Positions 6,950 through 13,317 of a stretch of DNA of 13,317 nt are shown here, piece by piece. Source of the stretch: Bacteroidia bacterium. GTDB lineage: Bacteria > Bacteroidota > Bacteroidia > NS11-12g > UBA955. A program made the position numbers and the translations under genes. Under the pieces are notes generated by a model. The model saw nothing but the letters and a program-made list of their open reading frames with translations. It was not told the origin of the DNA and did no database searches. The DNA is taken from contig JALQWO010000032.1 in assembly GCA_023258655.1 (NCBI GenBank), forward strand, positions 1 to 13,317, given 5' to 3'. Position 1 is the stretch's first letter. Each line of letters begins with the position of its first letter.

Positions 6950-7597
6950 ATGGCTCCTGTGAATAAGAAATACACTATTGCAATTTACATCGGCTTTGTA
7001 CTTTTAACTTTTTCGGTTTTAGGTTATTATCTCCTTTTCAAAAAGCAGAAGGAGTATTATACAATAAAAAACGTTAAAGTAAGTGCAGTGCAGGTCGTGG
7101 AAAACAGTGTAGGAGGCTATACAATAACCCCCTTTCAAAGAGAATCAAAAAAAATTGCTTGGGGCGTTTCTATTGAACTTTCAAAAGAATATGTATCTGG
7201 AGAAAACTCTGTGCGGCAATTGTTTGGTGGCTCAATGGAACCTGGAATCAGCGGAATACAATCAAAAATAAACCAATTTAATATTGTATTGAAAAAAGGT
7301 GATAACACGGTAATTTTAAATGATTCGCTATTCGCTAAAATATATAATTCAATGGATTCAATAACATTGTCTTCTGATAAACTCGAGATGTATAGCAGAG
7401 GAATTACTTTGGCTCAATTTATTGAAGATATTAACAACAATATGGAATACACAAAAGGAATCAGCTTTGATGACTCAGAAATTTACTTTTGGTTTAATAC
7501 TTCAGCCGATAATAATATAAATTTATCTAACAGCAGATTGTTTGTTGATATTAAAGCCGAAGGATTGTATATCAACAAACCCATTATTGAGTACTAA
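6950..7597 (+). CDS. Single-pass membrane-anchored hypothetical protein
   Basis: 215 aa from ATG 6950; an in-frame stop lies shortly upstream, and GTG 6959 is an alternative. A short Lys-containing N-tail, one membrane helix (about 8-28, IAIYIGFVLLTFSVLGYYLLF) followed by KKQK, then an extracytoplasmic domain rich in predicted beta strands (YTIKNVKVSAVQVVEN, INQFNIVLKKGDNTVIL, SRLFVDIKAEGLYI). No catalytic motif recognised. The strand order and lack of enzyme motifs are loosely like Bacteroidota lipoprotein families such as DUF5034, but I would not assign it. AT-rich like its neighbours; 76 nt after the DUF4348-like gene and 67 nt before the next, so co-transcription is plausible. Confidence 0.7.
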   Translation: MAPVNKKYTIAIYIGFVLLTFSVLGYYLLFKKQKEYYTIKNVKVSAVQVVENSVGGYTITPFQRESKKIAWGVSIELSKEYVSGENSVRQLFGGSMEPGISGIQSKINQFNIVLKKGDNTVILNDSLFAKIYNSMDSITLSSDKLEMYSRGITLAQFIEDINNNMEYTKGISFDDSEIYFWFNTSADNNINLSNSRLFVDIKAEGLYINKPIIEY

Positions 7598-7664
7598 CAA
7601 CAATACGCACAGAAATCACCCCATCCCATACAATGCCAAATTCAAACTATTTAATACGTTCACA

Positions 7665-8087
7665 ATGAAGAAGATACTATTTATACTGGTGCTCTCCACC
7701 AACCTCATTGGCTGCAACAGGAAAAAGATTGACGAATCTCTACTGGAGGGAAAATGGAGCTTTTACATGAATGATCGTGATGTTTTAATAACATTTAACG
7801 ATGGATTATATAGTACAATAATTGTAAATGACGACTTAGTTTACACAACCAAGGGTACATATTATTTCAATGAGAACACAAAAAGGTCAGAAATAACAAT
7901 TTCATTGATTCCCGATCTAAAATTCATTAATGGAGATACAGTAGTGGAATCCTGCCAATATTTGGATTTGATAAATTTAACAGATAGTACATTCATTATT
8001 AAAGCACCCACAGAATACAGTTATGATGAAAAGTTCATGCCACGAAAACCTATTAATAGAAAAATAATAGCACGAAAAGAAAGGTAA
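7665..8087 (+). CDS. Small lipocalin-like lipoprotein
   Basis: 140 aa from ATG 7665, chosen because it begins a classic lipoprotein signal peptide (MKKILFILVLSTNLIGC, lipid-Cys17); an ATG at 7542 would add 41 residues that overlap the previous gene and bury the signal. The mature part starts LLEGKWSFYMNDRDVLITF, then NDGLY, GTYYFNENT and EITISL, the pattern of Bacteroidota lipocalin-like domains (GxW, an F-x-DG strand, then GTY-x-F). Such beta barrels usually bind small hydrophobic ligands, but no ligand can be named. The C-terminus is basic. The next reading frame starts 5 nt after its stop and shows the same pattern, so the two look like tandem paralogues. Confidence 0.72.
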   Translation: MKKILFILVLSTNLIGCNRKKIDESLLEGKWSFYMNDRDVLITFNDGLYSTIIVNDDLVYTTKGTYYFNENTKRSEITISLIPDLKFINGDTVVESCQYLDLINLTDSTFIIKAPTEYSYDEKFMPRKPINRKIIARKER

Positions 8088-8092
8088 TTATT

Positions 8093-8642
8093 ATGCGATT
8101 TATCCTAGGAGTAATTTTATATGTATCCATGTACATTAATAATATATTCTTTCATGGTACAGATAAAAAAATGATTATCGGAGTATGGCAATTTGGCTGT
8201 GTAGAAGTGAACACAGGTTATTTTGACACCTACCAATTTTTTGAAAACGGCACATTTAAATTCAACACCAACCAGAATGATGAAACAAGGCGAATTATTT
8301 CGATTGGGGGAACTTATACATTGAATAAAAATTACTTAGTGTTACATACCACATTTATCAACGAAATATAGGGCAGTTATCCAGTACGCAGTGAAACAGC
8401 AGGAGGTTCTGGCTGGGGAATTAGTGGAGGTAAACCAATTACAACTCAGTTTCAATCACCCAAAGCAGATTCCATTACAGTTGACTTTTGTGAGAATGAA
8501 AAAGGGTACATTTTATTAGATAGTCGCAAATATTATCTCATAGAAGAAGACCCAAACAATTTTCATTAAATTATCAGAAAACAGCGCTTTCATTGAGTAT
8601 AATTTATCCGATGAGGTCAACTTTCAAGTGAAAAAACGCTGA
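8093..8642 (+). pseudogene. Broken lipocalin-like exported protein (in-frame TAG plus frameshift)
   Basis: The frame opens at ATG 8093 with a hydrophobic N-terminus (MRFILGVILYVSMYINNIFF), then MIIGVWQFGC, DTYQFFENGTFKF, GGTYTLNKNYLVL, a lipocalin-like pattern. It stops at TAG 8369-8371 after 92 codons. The same frame then stays open for 65 codons (GSYPVRSETAGGSGWG ... KGYILLDSRKYYLIEED) to TAA 8567, and the +1 frame continues with TIFIKLSENSAFIEYNLSD ... VNFQVKKR to TGA 8640. Dropping one C from CCC at 8551-8553 joins these smoothly (YYLIEEDQTIFIKLSE). A full product would be about 182 aa. Two lesions suggest a decaying gene; the 92-aa product may still be made. Starts 5 nt after its lipocalin-like neighbour. 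Confidence 0.75.
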
Positions 8643-8855
8643 ATTGACCCTATTCCGTCGGTTCAAAACGGCCCCAGCAAAATGCTAAACTAAGGTGTAC
8701 ATATCAGCTCGACTAACAGGGATCTAAAACTCCCAGGATACTGGACCAAAAGATACCGATCCGAAGATATTATTCTTTGTTATATCCTAAAACTCTATAT
8801 ACATTGTTGTTTGCGTTTTTTCCATTAACGTTGAACCTGTCAAAATAGCAATGAA
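8643..8855. other. Gap between broken gene and next CDS; no gene recognised
   Basis: 213 nt. The same frame as the tail of the broken gene stays open from 8643 to TAA 8691 and again 8694-8825 (44 codons, GVHISSTNRDLKLPGYW and onward) but has no start codon or recognised homology. TTG 8804-8806 and TAACGTTG 8826-8833, 19 nt apart, are a weak promoter-like pair for the 8856 gene. No hairpin terminator stands out. Confidence 0.4.
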
Positions 8856-9398
8856 ATGAAAAATTTAAAACAATCATTTTTTTTGATATTAATTACGATT
8901 ATCAACTGCTGTTGTCGTGAAATCAATTTGAAATCCGCTACTCAATTCACTGATTCAAATCAGAATTCAGAAAACAACAGTCAAATTAATTCTCCAAAAG
9001 AAAATCAAAACACTTATTTAGATTCGGTTAAAAAGGAATTATTGATTTTAAGTTTCAACTCGAGTGACACGTTAAAATATAAATTTCATTTAGAAGATAT
9101 AGGCACTGAAGGCAATGAAGGTATTGCATATTATTTAAATGGTAGCTTAATAAAAGTTCAAATCGAAGTATATACAAGTATGTGGAGATACCACATACAA
9201 TACAACATTAACCAAAAATTTATAGAGGTAGTTGAAACCACTTACAACATCTCAATAGAACACTCCGACAATGATAAAAAAATCAATGAAATCAACTACA
9301 AGATTGATTCTAATGGAAAATCACTTGACCCAGGAAACAAGGAACGGATAGACATTTTTCAAAAATTCAAAGATCGAGTTCCTTTTGAACTGAAATAA
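8856..9398 (+). CDS. Cys-rich-signal putative lipoprotein, hypothetical
   Basis: 180 aa. N-terminus MKNLKQSFFLILITIINCCC is a short basic region, a hydrophobic core and three consecutive Cys (18-20); Cys18 is the likely lipidation site, although Asn at -1 is atypical for a lipobox. An Asn/Gln/Ser-rich linker (27-52, many NQNSENNSQ-like residues) leads to a domain with alternating strands (TLKYKFHLEDIG, EGIAYYLNGSLIKVQIEVYTS, YHIQYNINQKFIEVVETTYNI) and a charged C-terminus. The pattern recalls small Bacteroidota periplasmic proteins in which beta strands surround a YLNG turn, but no family is claimed. Strongly AT-rich, the last of the exported-protein block; no terminator is evident after it. 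Confidence 0.7.
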   Translation: MKNLKQSFFLILITIINCCCREINLKSATQFTDSNQNSENNSQINSPKENQNTYLDSVKKELLILSFNSSDTLKYKFHLEDIGTEGNEGIAYYLNGSLIKVQIEVYTSMWRYHIQYNINQKFIEVVETTYNISIEHSDNDKKINEINYKIDSNGKSLDPGNKERIDIFQKFKDRVPFELK

Positions 9399-9419
9399 CT
9401 TTCTGTCTCATTATTTTGC

Positions 9420-9587
9420 TCAACATAGGAAAACGCCGAAGATAGCTTTCTGGGGGTATAAATAAGGGGTATTAACAGTACTCACAACTGGCTCTTCTTC
9501 AGGTTTCAATTGTTTAGAGTCTGAAACCACATTGTAGATTTCTTGAAATACAATATCAATTAAATTCAACAACCTTTCGCTATCCAT
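9420..9587 (-). CDS. Short minus-strand ORF, doubtful or truncated
   Basis: 55 codons from ATG 9587 to TGA 9420. The product begins MDSERLLNLIDIVFQEIYNV, continues SDSKQLKPEEEPVVSTVN and ends TPYLYPQKAIFGVFLC. The N-terminal amphipathic helix followed by an acidic linker and YLYPQKAI loosely resembles the start of small Bacteroidota helix-turn-helix proteins (YLTPxEAAxxLGVS), as if the DNA-binding part were lost. It lies convergent to the 8856 gene in a 388-nt stretch without any other convincing gene. Length and composition alone cannot prove coding; a chance ORF is quite possible. Confidence 0.3.
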   Translation of the reverse strand: MDSERLLNLIDIVFQEIYNVVSDSKQLKPEEEPVVSTVNTPYLYPQKAIFGVFLC

Positions 9588-9706
9588 TTTACTTAATTAT
9601 TAAAACTGTTTCTCATAGATAATCATGGAGATAGAAAGAAGTTAGGATGTTTACCTCATGGCCCTCGCGTGCTATGATCAACCAACATCCACCCAACTGT
9701 TGCAAA

Positions 9707-9762
9707 ATATACAAATTCAAATATATTTTTATTATATATCGCTTTTGTATATCTTTGTATAC
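9707..9762. repeat. Operator-like repeats upstream of the toxin-antitoxin operon
   Basis: ATATACAAA (9707-9715) is the exact inverse of TTTGTATAT (9744-9752). A second direct copy, TTTGTATAC (9754-9762), begins exactly 10 nt after the first, one helical turn. The repeats bracket and overlap the -7 element. This fits autoregulation by the ribbon-helix-helix antitoxin, as known for other such modules; binding itself is inferred. Confidence 0.55.
9750..9757 (+). promoter_or_regulatory. -7 promoter element TATCTTTG of the toxin-antitoxin operon
   Basis: Exact TAnnTTTG match 29 nt before the antitoxin ATG, embedded in the TTTGTAT repeats. No clear TTTG -33 element; the region upstream is an A/T tract. 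The overlap with repeats suggests that operator occupancy blocks transcription. Confidence 0.55.
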
Positions 9763-9773
9763 TATCTAATTTT

Positions 9774-9778
9774 GGAGG
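9774..9778 (+). promoter_or_regulatory. Strong Shine-Dalgarno GGAGG before the antitoxin
   Basis: GGAGG followed by 8 nt and the ATG at 9787. It fixes the antitoxin start, rejecting an in-frame ATG at 9658. Such a clear anti-16S match is uncommon in Bacteroidota, where most genes lack one, and none of the other genes here has it so well placed. Confidence 0.65.
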
Positions 9779-9786
9779 AACGAAAC

Positions 9787-10056
9787 ATGAAATCGTACAA
9801 AGAACTCAACAAACCAGACATTGTTATGATCTCTTTAAAACTGCCCCGTTACCTACTCTCAGAAATAGACCGTCTGTCTGATGGCCTTTCCCTGTCGCGC
9901 AACAAATTCATCGTAGAAACCCTGGATGCGCACACCAAAAACCTCATTAAAAACCAAACCCGCTTGCAATTGGTTGCAGAAGCCAACGTCATCTATAACA
10001 CTTCCCGAGAAGCATTGTCGGATTTTGACGCCATTGACGATATCGCAAGTGAATAA
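9787..10056 (+). CDS. Ribbon-helix-helix antitoxin of a MazF/PemK-type module
   Basis: 89 aa. The N-terminal part has the ribbon-helix-helix (CopG/ParD-like) layout: beta strand DIVMISLKLPRYLL (11-24), helix SEIDRLSDGL (25-34), then SLSRNKFIVETLDAHTKNL (35-53). The C-terminal tail (about 60-89, ending SDFDAIDDIASE) is acidic and would wrap and neutralise the basic toxin. The protein should dimerise, bind its own promoter and block the downstream ribonuclease. The start is set by the GGAGG at 9774-9778. The toxin ATG follows 2 nt after the stop, the usual antitoxin-first order. The cognate operator is probably the TTTGTAT repeat cluster just upstream. G+C is nearer the flanking core genes than the AT-rich block to its left. 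Confidence 0.88.
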   Translation: MKSYKELNKPDIVMISLKLPRYLLSEIDRLSDGLSLSRNKFIVETLDAHTKNLIKNQTRLQLVAEANVIYNTSREALSDFDAIDDIASE

Positions 10057-10058
10057 CC

Positions 10059-10406
10059 ATGACCACCAAGCCGTTTGAAATTTACTTGGCCAACCTCAAC
10101 CCCAAAAAAGGACATGAAGTCGGCAAAACCCGCCCCGTTGTGGTGGTGCACAGCGAATTGATGCAAGGCATCCTGTCAACCAGCATTGTTTGTCCGCTCA
10201 CCACCCAACTGTCCCCCGCAACCCTGCTTCGCGTTCATATCCCGCTCAACGAATCCCGCACAACCGGACTCACAGAGCCCAGCGACGTCATCGTAGATCA
10301 AATTCGAAGCATCGACAATCAACGACTCATCAAAAAATTGGGAGAATTGCCCAGCGCACAAGCCGAGCAACTTCAAAAAAACTTACAGACTATTTTGGCT
10401 GTTTGA
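10059..10406 (+). CDS. MazF/PemK-family endoribonuclease toxin
   Basis: 115 aa, full family length. It is a sequence-specific mRNA interferase expected to cut RNA when the antitoxin is degraded. Seen: FEIYLANLNPKKGHEVGKTRPVVVV with Arg25 at the position of the catalytic Arg25 of B. subtilis MazF, Thr48 in CPLTTQL matching catalytic Thr48, and SDVIVDQIRSID (75-86) with Gln81 near the family Gln. The closing QRLIKKLGELPSAQAEQL helix is typical. No inactivating change is visible, so it is probably active. Cleavage sequence cannot be predicted. The 2-nt gap to the antitoxin implies coupled expression. Confidence 0.93.
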   Translation: MTTKPFEIYLANLNPKKGHEVGKTRPVVVVHSELMQGILSTSIVCPLTTQLSPATLLRVHIPLNESRTTGLTEPSDVIVDQIRSIDNQRLIKKLGELPSAQAEQLQKNLQTILAV

Positions 10407-10453
10407 ATCTTGCAATATTTTCTTTTGATTTGCCCAATCATATTCCTTTCATC

Positions 10454-10852
10454 ATGAAAAAAGTCATAATTCTCACCCTATTTCTAATTTTGGGAACACA
10501 AATAGCAAGAGCCCAAAATGAAAGCAATCCAGAAAAAAACGATAAGGTTGAATCCGAGAACATATTTCCAAAAACAAAAGAAAAATCACCAAAAAGTCCA
10601 TTGATATCTATCAACTTACCGCACAAAGATCAGACCCCGATTGCGACATCAGGAAGACACCTCACGAAAGCGGGAACATTGCTGACAGTGGCTTCTATCA
10701 GCGCTACAGCGGGAACACTACTCTATTATATCGATGCGCCTTTACCTGGAATAATATGTTCACTGGTTGCTGTAGTTTGTGAATTCACCGCCTACAGCCA
10801 GCTAAAAAAAGCCGGACATCAACTTCAAATCGCGGAATCCAAAAAACAATAA
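10454..10852 (+). CDS. Small exported protein with two predicted membrane helices, hypothetical
   Basis: 132 aa from ATG 10454. Cleavable signal peptide MKKVIILTLFLILGTQIARA (cut before Q21), a polar Lys/Glu/Asn/Pro-rich linker (21-64), then a helical hairpin: about 75-90 (LLTVASISATAGTLLYY) and 96-114 (PGIICSLVAVVCEFTAYS), ending with a basic amphipathic LKKAGHQLQIAESKKQ tail. Similar signal-linker-hairpin proteins are common in Bacteroidota and lack assigned function. It begins 47 nt after the toxin stop without an obvious terminator between them, so read-through is possible, but nothing shows a role in the toxin module. It converges on hutU with only 10 nt between the stop codons and no hairpin. 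Confidence 0.75.
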   Translation: MKKVIILTLFLILGTQIARAQNESNPEKNDKVESENIFPKTKEKSPKSPLISINLPHKDQTPIATSGRHLTKAGTLLTVASISATAGTLLYYIDAPLPGIICSLVAVVCEFTAYSQLKKAGHQLQIAESKKQ

Positions 10853-10862
10853 CTTTTCAAAA

Positions 10863-12539
10863 TCACTCCCCGTGCAAACGGCTGTATAAATCCAGTCCGT
10901 GCTGCTTGGCCGTTTCCTTGGCAATCTCGTATCCGGCATCGGCGTGACGTACAACACCCATGCCTGGATCGTTGTGTAACACGCGACGCAAGCGCTGTTC
11001 TGCATCATCCGTACCATCCGCCACAATCACCATCCCACTGTGGATGCTATACCCCAGCCCCACGCCACCGCCGTGGTGCAAACTCACCCAACTCGCACCG
11101 CCAGCCACGTTGACAAACGCGTTCAAGATCGGCCAATCTGCCACGGCATCCGAACCATCCATCATCGCCTCGGTTTCACGGTTTGGAGAAGCCACAGAAC
11201 CTGTATCCAAATGGTCGCGACCAATCACAATCGGCGCTTTTACCGCACCAGTTCGTACCAACTCATTGAATGCCAAAGCCGCCTTCTGGCGCTCGCCCTG
11301 ACCCAACCAGCAAATGCGCGCCGGCAACCCCTGAAACTCAATGCGTTCCTGAGCCATGCCAATCCAACGCTTCAAACTCTCGTTCTCTGGGAACAATTCC
11401 AAAATCTTGCGGTCCGTTACATAAATATCCTCAGGATCCCCACTCAACGCCACCCAGCGGAATGGCCCTTTGCCCTGACAGAACAACGGACGAATATAGG
11501 CCGGAACAAATCCCGGGAAATCAAACGCATTCTTCAATCCTTTTTCCAAAGCCCGACCCCGCAAATTGTTGCCATAGTCGAACGTAATACTGCCCATTTT
11601 CTGGAGCTCCAGCATCAACTCCACGTGCTTCACCATGGTCTGATAGCTCAACTCTGTATATTTCTCTGGATTGGTTTTGCGCAACTTATCGGCCGCCTCA
11701 ACATCCATGTCGGTAGGATAATACCCAATCAACGGGTCATGCGCACTGGTTTGGTCGGTCAGTGTATCCGGCACCACCCCACGTGCAATCAATCGCGCCA
11801 ACAATTCCACCGCATTGCACAACACCCCAATACTCACCGCATCTCCGCGTTCTTTCGCGGCCAAAGCCATGTCGATACCCTGATCAATGTCGCGAGCCAT
11901 CACATCCAAGTAACGGGTTTCCAAACGCTTGCGGATACGCCATTCCTCTACCTCCGCCACCAACGCAACCCCCTCATTCATGGTAATGGCCAACGGCTGA
12001 GCACCGCCCATACCGCCCAAACCCGCCGTCACATTCAACGTGCCTTTCAAGGTACCCCCAAAATGCTGGTTGGCACATTCGGCGTACGTCTCGTATGTCC
12101 CCTGCACAATCCCCTGTGAACCAATGTAAATCCAACTGCCCGCCGTCATCTGTCCGTACATCATCAGCCCCTTGGCTTCCAACTCACGGAAATGATCCCA
12201 ATTGGCCCAATTCGGCACCAACTGAGAGTTGCTAATCAACACCCGCGGCGCGTCTTTGTGCGTGGGCAATATCGCCACCGGCTTTCCACTTTGAACCATC
12301 AACGTTTCATCATCGTTGAGATCCAACAGGGCCCGACAAATGTCATCAAACGCAGGCCAGTTTCTCGCAGCCTTGCCCAATCCCCCGTATACAATCAAAT
12401 CCTCGGGACGTTCAGCCACATCGGGATCCAAGTTGTTGTGCAACATCCGATAGGCCGCCTCTTGAACCCAACCTTTACAATTCAATTTATTGCCCGTAGG
12501 GGCCTTCAACACCCGTGATTTGCCTGTGAATTCGCTCAT
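10863..12539 (-). CDS. hutU: Urocanate hydratase (urocanase)
   Basis: Second enzyme of histidine degradation: adds water to urocanate to give 4-imidazolone-5-propionate, using tightly bound NAD+ as an electrophile; cytoplasmic. 558 aa, matching the usual length of about 557. Seen: YGGLGKAARNWPAFDDI (51-67), the Gly-rich NAD-binding TAGLGGMGGAQP (171-182), RPLFCQGKGPFRWVALSGD (350-368), Cys410 in LPARICWLGQG at the same number as the essential Cys410 of Pseudomonas putida urocanase, and HHGGGVGLGYSIHSG (488-502). All key elements are intact. hutH, hutI and the formiminoglutamate enzyme are not in the window. It lies 43 nt downstream of tex but has its own promoter-like sequence, so it may not depend on tex. 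Confidence 0.98.
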   Translation of the reverse strand: MSEFTGKSRVLKAPTGNKLNCKGWVQEAAYRMLHNNLDPDVAERPEDLIVYGGLGKAARNWPAFDDICRALLDLNDDETLMVQSGKPVAILPTHKDAPRVLISNSQLVPNWANWDHFRELEAKGLMMYGQMTAGSWIYIGSQGIVQGTYETYAECANQHFGGTLKGTLNVTAGLGGMGGAQPLAITMNEGVALVAEVEEWRIRKRLETRYLDVMARDIDQGIDMALAAKERGDAVSIGVLCNAVELLARLIARGVVPDTLTDQTSAHDPLIGYYPTDMDVEAADKLRKTNPEKYTELSYQTMVKHVELMLELQKMGSITFDYGNNLRGRALEKGLKNAFDFPGFVPAYIRPLFCQGKGPFRWVALSGDPEDIYVTDRKILELFPENESLKRWIGMAQERIEFQGLPARICWLGQGERQKAALAFNELVRTGAVKAPIVIGRDHLDTGSVASPNRETEAMMDGSDAVADWPILNAFVNVAGGASWVSLHHGGGVGLGYSIHSGMVIVADGTDDAEQRLRRVLHNDPGMGVVRHADAGYEIAKETAKQHGLDLYSRLHGE

Positions 12540-12552
12540 ACTAAGAAAGGTA

Positions 12553-12588
12553 CAAAGTTAGTCAATAGTTGTTTGTGAAACCTCAAAA
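12553..12588 (-). promoter_or_regulatory. Bacteroidota-type promoter for hutU
   Basis: On the minus strand TTTTG (12588-12584), overlapping the tex stop, then 23 nt, then TAACTTTG (12560-12553), an exact TAnnTTTG, 13 nt before the hutU ATG. Spacing is at the long end of the known range. No operator for a histidine-responsive regulator is evident. Confidence 0.5.
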
Positions 12589-13317
12589 CTTCATCGTCAA
12601 TTGGATGCGTTTTCGCGCCCGATCCACCTCCAGCACCCTCACTTTCACCCGCTGCGCCAAGGCAACCACCTCCGCCGGATTCTTCACAAACTTATAACCC
12701 AACTGGGAAATGTGCACCAGACCGTCCTGCTTCACACCAATGTCCACAAAGGCGCCAAAATTGGTCAAGTTGGTCACCACACCCCACAGCTCCATGCCCA
12801 CCTGCAAATCATTGATGCTACGCACCGTATCGTCGAATGTAACCGCCTCAGCCACACCACGAGGATCCAACCCCGGCTTTTGCAATTCCTTTACGATGTC
12901 TTCCAAAGTTGGCAAGCCCAGTCCCTCCGATTCATTGACATATTGACCCAACGACACCCCACGCAGCAACGACTCATTACCCAAAAGATCTTGCACTTTC
13001 ACACCCAAATCTTTGGCCATTTTCTGGACCACGGAATATCGCTCAGGGTGAACACCCGTATTGTCCAAGGCCGTATCTCCACCGCGAATCCGCAAAAATC
13101 CCGCGCACTGCTCAAAGGCTTTTCCTCCCAATCGAGGCACATCCATCAACTGCGAGCGCTTGCTAAAACCACCCAACTTCTCGCGATAATCCACAATGTT
13201 TTTGGCCAACACCGGCCCCAATCCAGACACATAACTCAGCAAATGCTTGCTCGCCGTATTCAAATTCACGCCCACCCCATTCACCGCCGATTCCACCACC
13301 GCATCCAAGCGTTTTTG
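12583..13317 (-). CDS. tex: Tex-like RNA-binding transcription accessory protein, C-terminal end, cut by window edge
   Basis: 244 codons to the TGA at 12583; the gene enters from the right edge (full Tex is about 750-780 aa). In-window residues 18-80 form the tandem helix-hairpin-helix region (LNTASKHLLSYVSGLGPVLAKNIVDYREKLGGF, then LMDVPRLGGKAFEQCAGFLRI), and 172-243 is an S1 domain (VGMELWGVVTNLTNFGAFVDIG, DGLVHISQL, then VKVRVLEVDRARKRIQLTM). Between them is the Tex segment HPERYSVVQKMAKDLG. Tex binds nucleic acid and influences transcription; its exact role in this phylum is unsettled. The TTG at 13308 is not a real start: the frame remains open to the edge and the hits begin inside the protein. 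hutU follows 43 nt downstream. Confidence 0.95.
   Translation of the reverse strand, partial: QKRLDAVVESAVNGVGVNLNTASKHLLSYVSGLGPVLAKNIVDYREKLGGFSKRSQLMDVPRLGGKAFEQCAGFLRIRGGDTALDNTGVHPERYSVVQKMAKDLGVKVQDLLGNESLLRGVSLGQYVNESEGLGLPTLEDIVKELQKPGLDPRGVAEAVTFDDTVRSINDLQVGMELWGVVTNLTNFGAFVDIGVKQDGLVHISQLGYKFVKNPAEVVALAQRVKVRVLEVDRARKRIQLTMKF

Noticed and set aside
7542..7664. N-terminal extension of the lipocalin-like lipoprotein
   Set aside because: Overlaps the previous gene in another frame and would bury the lipoprotein signal peptide that starts at 7665.
9707..9762. CRISPR-like repeat cluster
   Set aside because: Units are only about 9 nt, three copies, no spacers of constant length; better explained as operator sites.
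9658..9786. N-terminal extension of the antitoxin from ATG 9658
   Set aside because: It would translate through the promoter element and operator repeats; the GGAGG at 9774 points to ATG 9787.
6382..10852. Integrative element or prophage with att sites
   Set aside because: No integrase, transposase, tRNA or matching direct repeats found at either side by eye; only composition supports an insertion.
11040..12119. 359-codon plus-strand open frame
   Set aside because: Antisense to hutU; product is His/Arg/Gln-rich with no domain pattern, a mirror of a GC-rich gene.

Overview
The window reads as a chromosomal segment of a member of the Bacteroidota, probably Flavobacteriales-like; the order-level guess is weak. 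The evidence is promoters of the TTTG/TAnnTTTG type, many lipoproteins with Bacteroidota-style signal peptides, a ParC-type topoisomerase A of that phylum, and the gene order sigma-54 activator / lptE / TPR-like protein / secG. The housekeeping parts are moderately GC-rich (roughly half G+C by eye). About 6.4-9.4 kb is clearly AT-rich and looks accessory.

Layout. 1-1277 (minus): N-terminal half of topoisomerase IV subunit A, running off the left edge. 1434-4815 (plus): a tight four-gene operon with a sigma-54 AAA+ activator lacking a sensor domain, the LPS-assembly lipoprotein LptE, a protein with a TPR-like C-terminus, and SecG. Overlapping stop/start codons link the last three genes, and a strong intrinsic terminator closes the operon. 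4876-6303 (minus): a flavin reductase-like protein preceded by a short-chain dehydrogenase (SDR) gene that is frameshifted at a G run; the SDR also lacks the usual catalytic Ser and Tyr.

6382-9398 (plus) is an AT-rich block of small exported or membrane-anchored proteins: a DUF4348-like protein, a single-pass membrane protein, two adjacent lipocalin-like proteins (the second broken by an in-frame TAG and a 1-nt shift), and a Cys-rich putative lipoprotein. Next come a 55-codon minus-strand ORF of doubtful status and a complete type II toxin-antitoxin pair (ribbon-helix-helix antitoxin plus MazF/PemK toxin). The pair has its own promoter, repeated operator-like sequences and an unusually good Shine-Dalgarno. 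A small secreted two-helix protein (10454-10852) follows.

10863-12539 (minus): complete urocanate hydratase (histidine degradation). 12583-13317 (minus): C-terminal end of the Tex RNA-binding protein, running off the right edge.

The lptE/secG operon joins outer-membrane LPS assembly and protein export under a cistron for an RpoN-dependent activator. The 6.4-10.9 kb stretch looks like a variable insertion of envelope proteins plus an addiction module between conserved metabolic genes. I see no CRISPR array, tRNA, rRNA, transposase or phage genes. No clearly new multi-gene system can be demonstrated from sequence alone; the best candidates are the exported-protein block and the sensorless activator.
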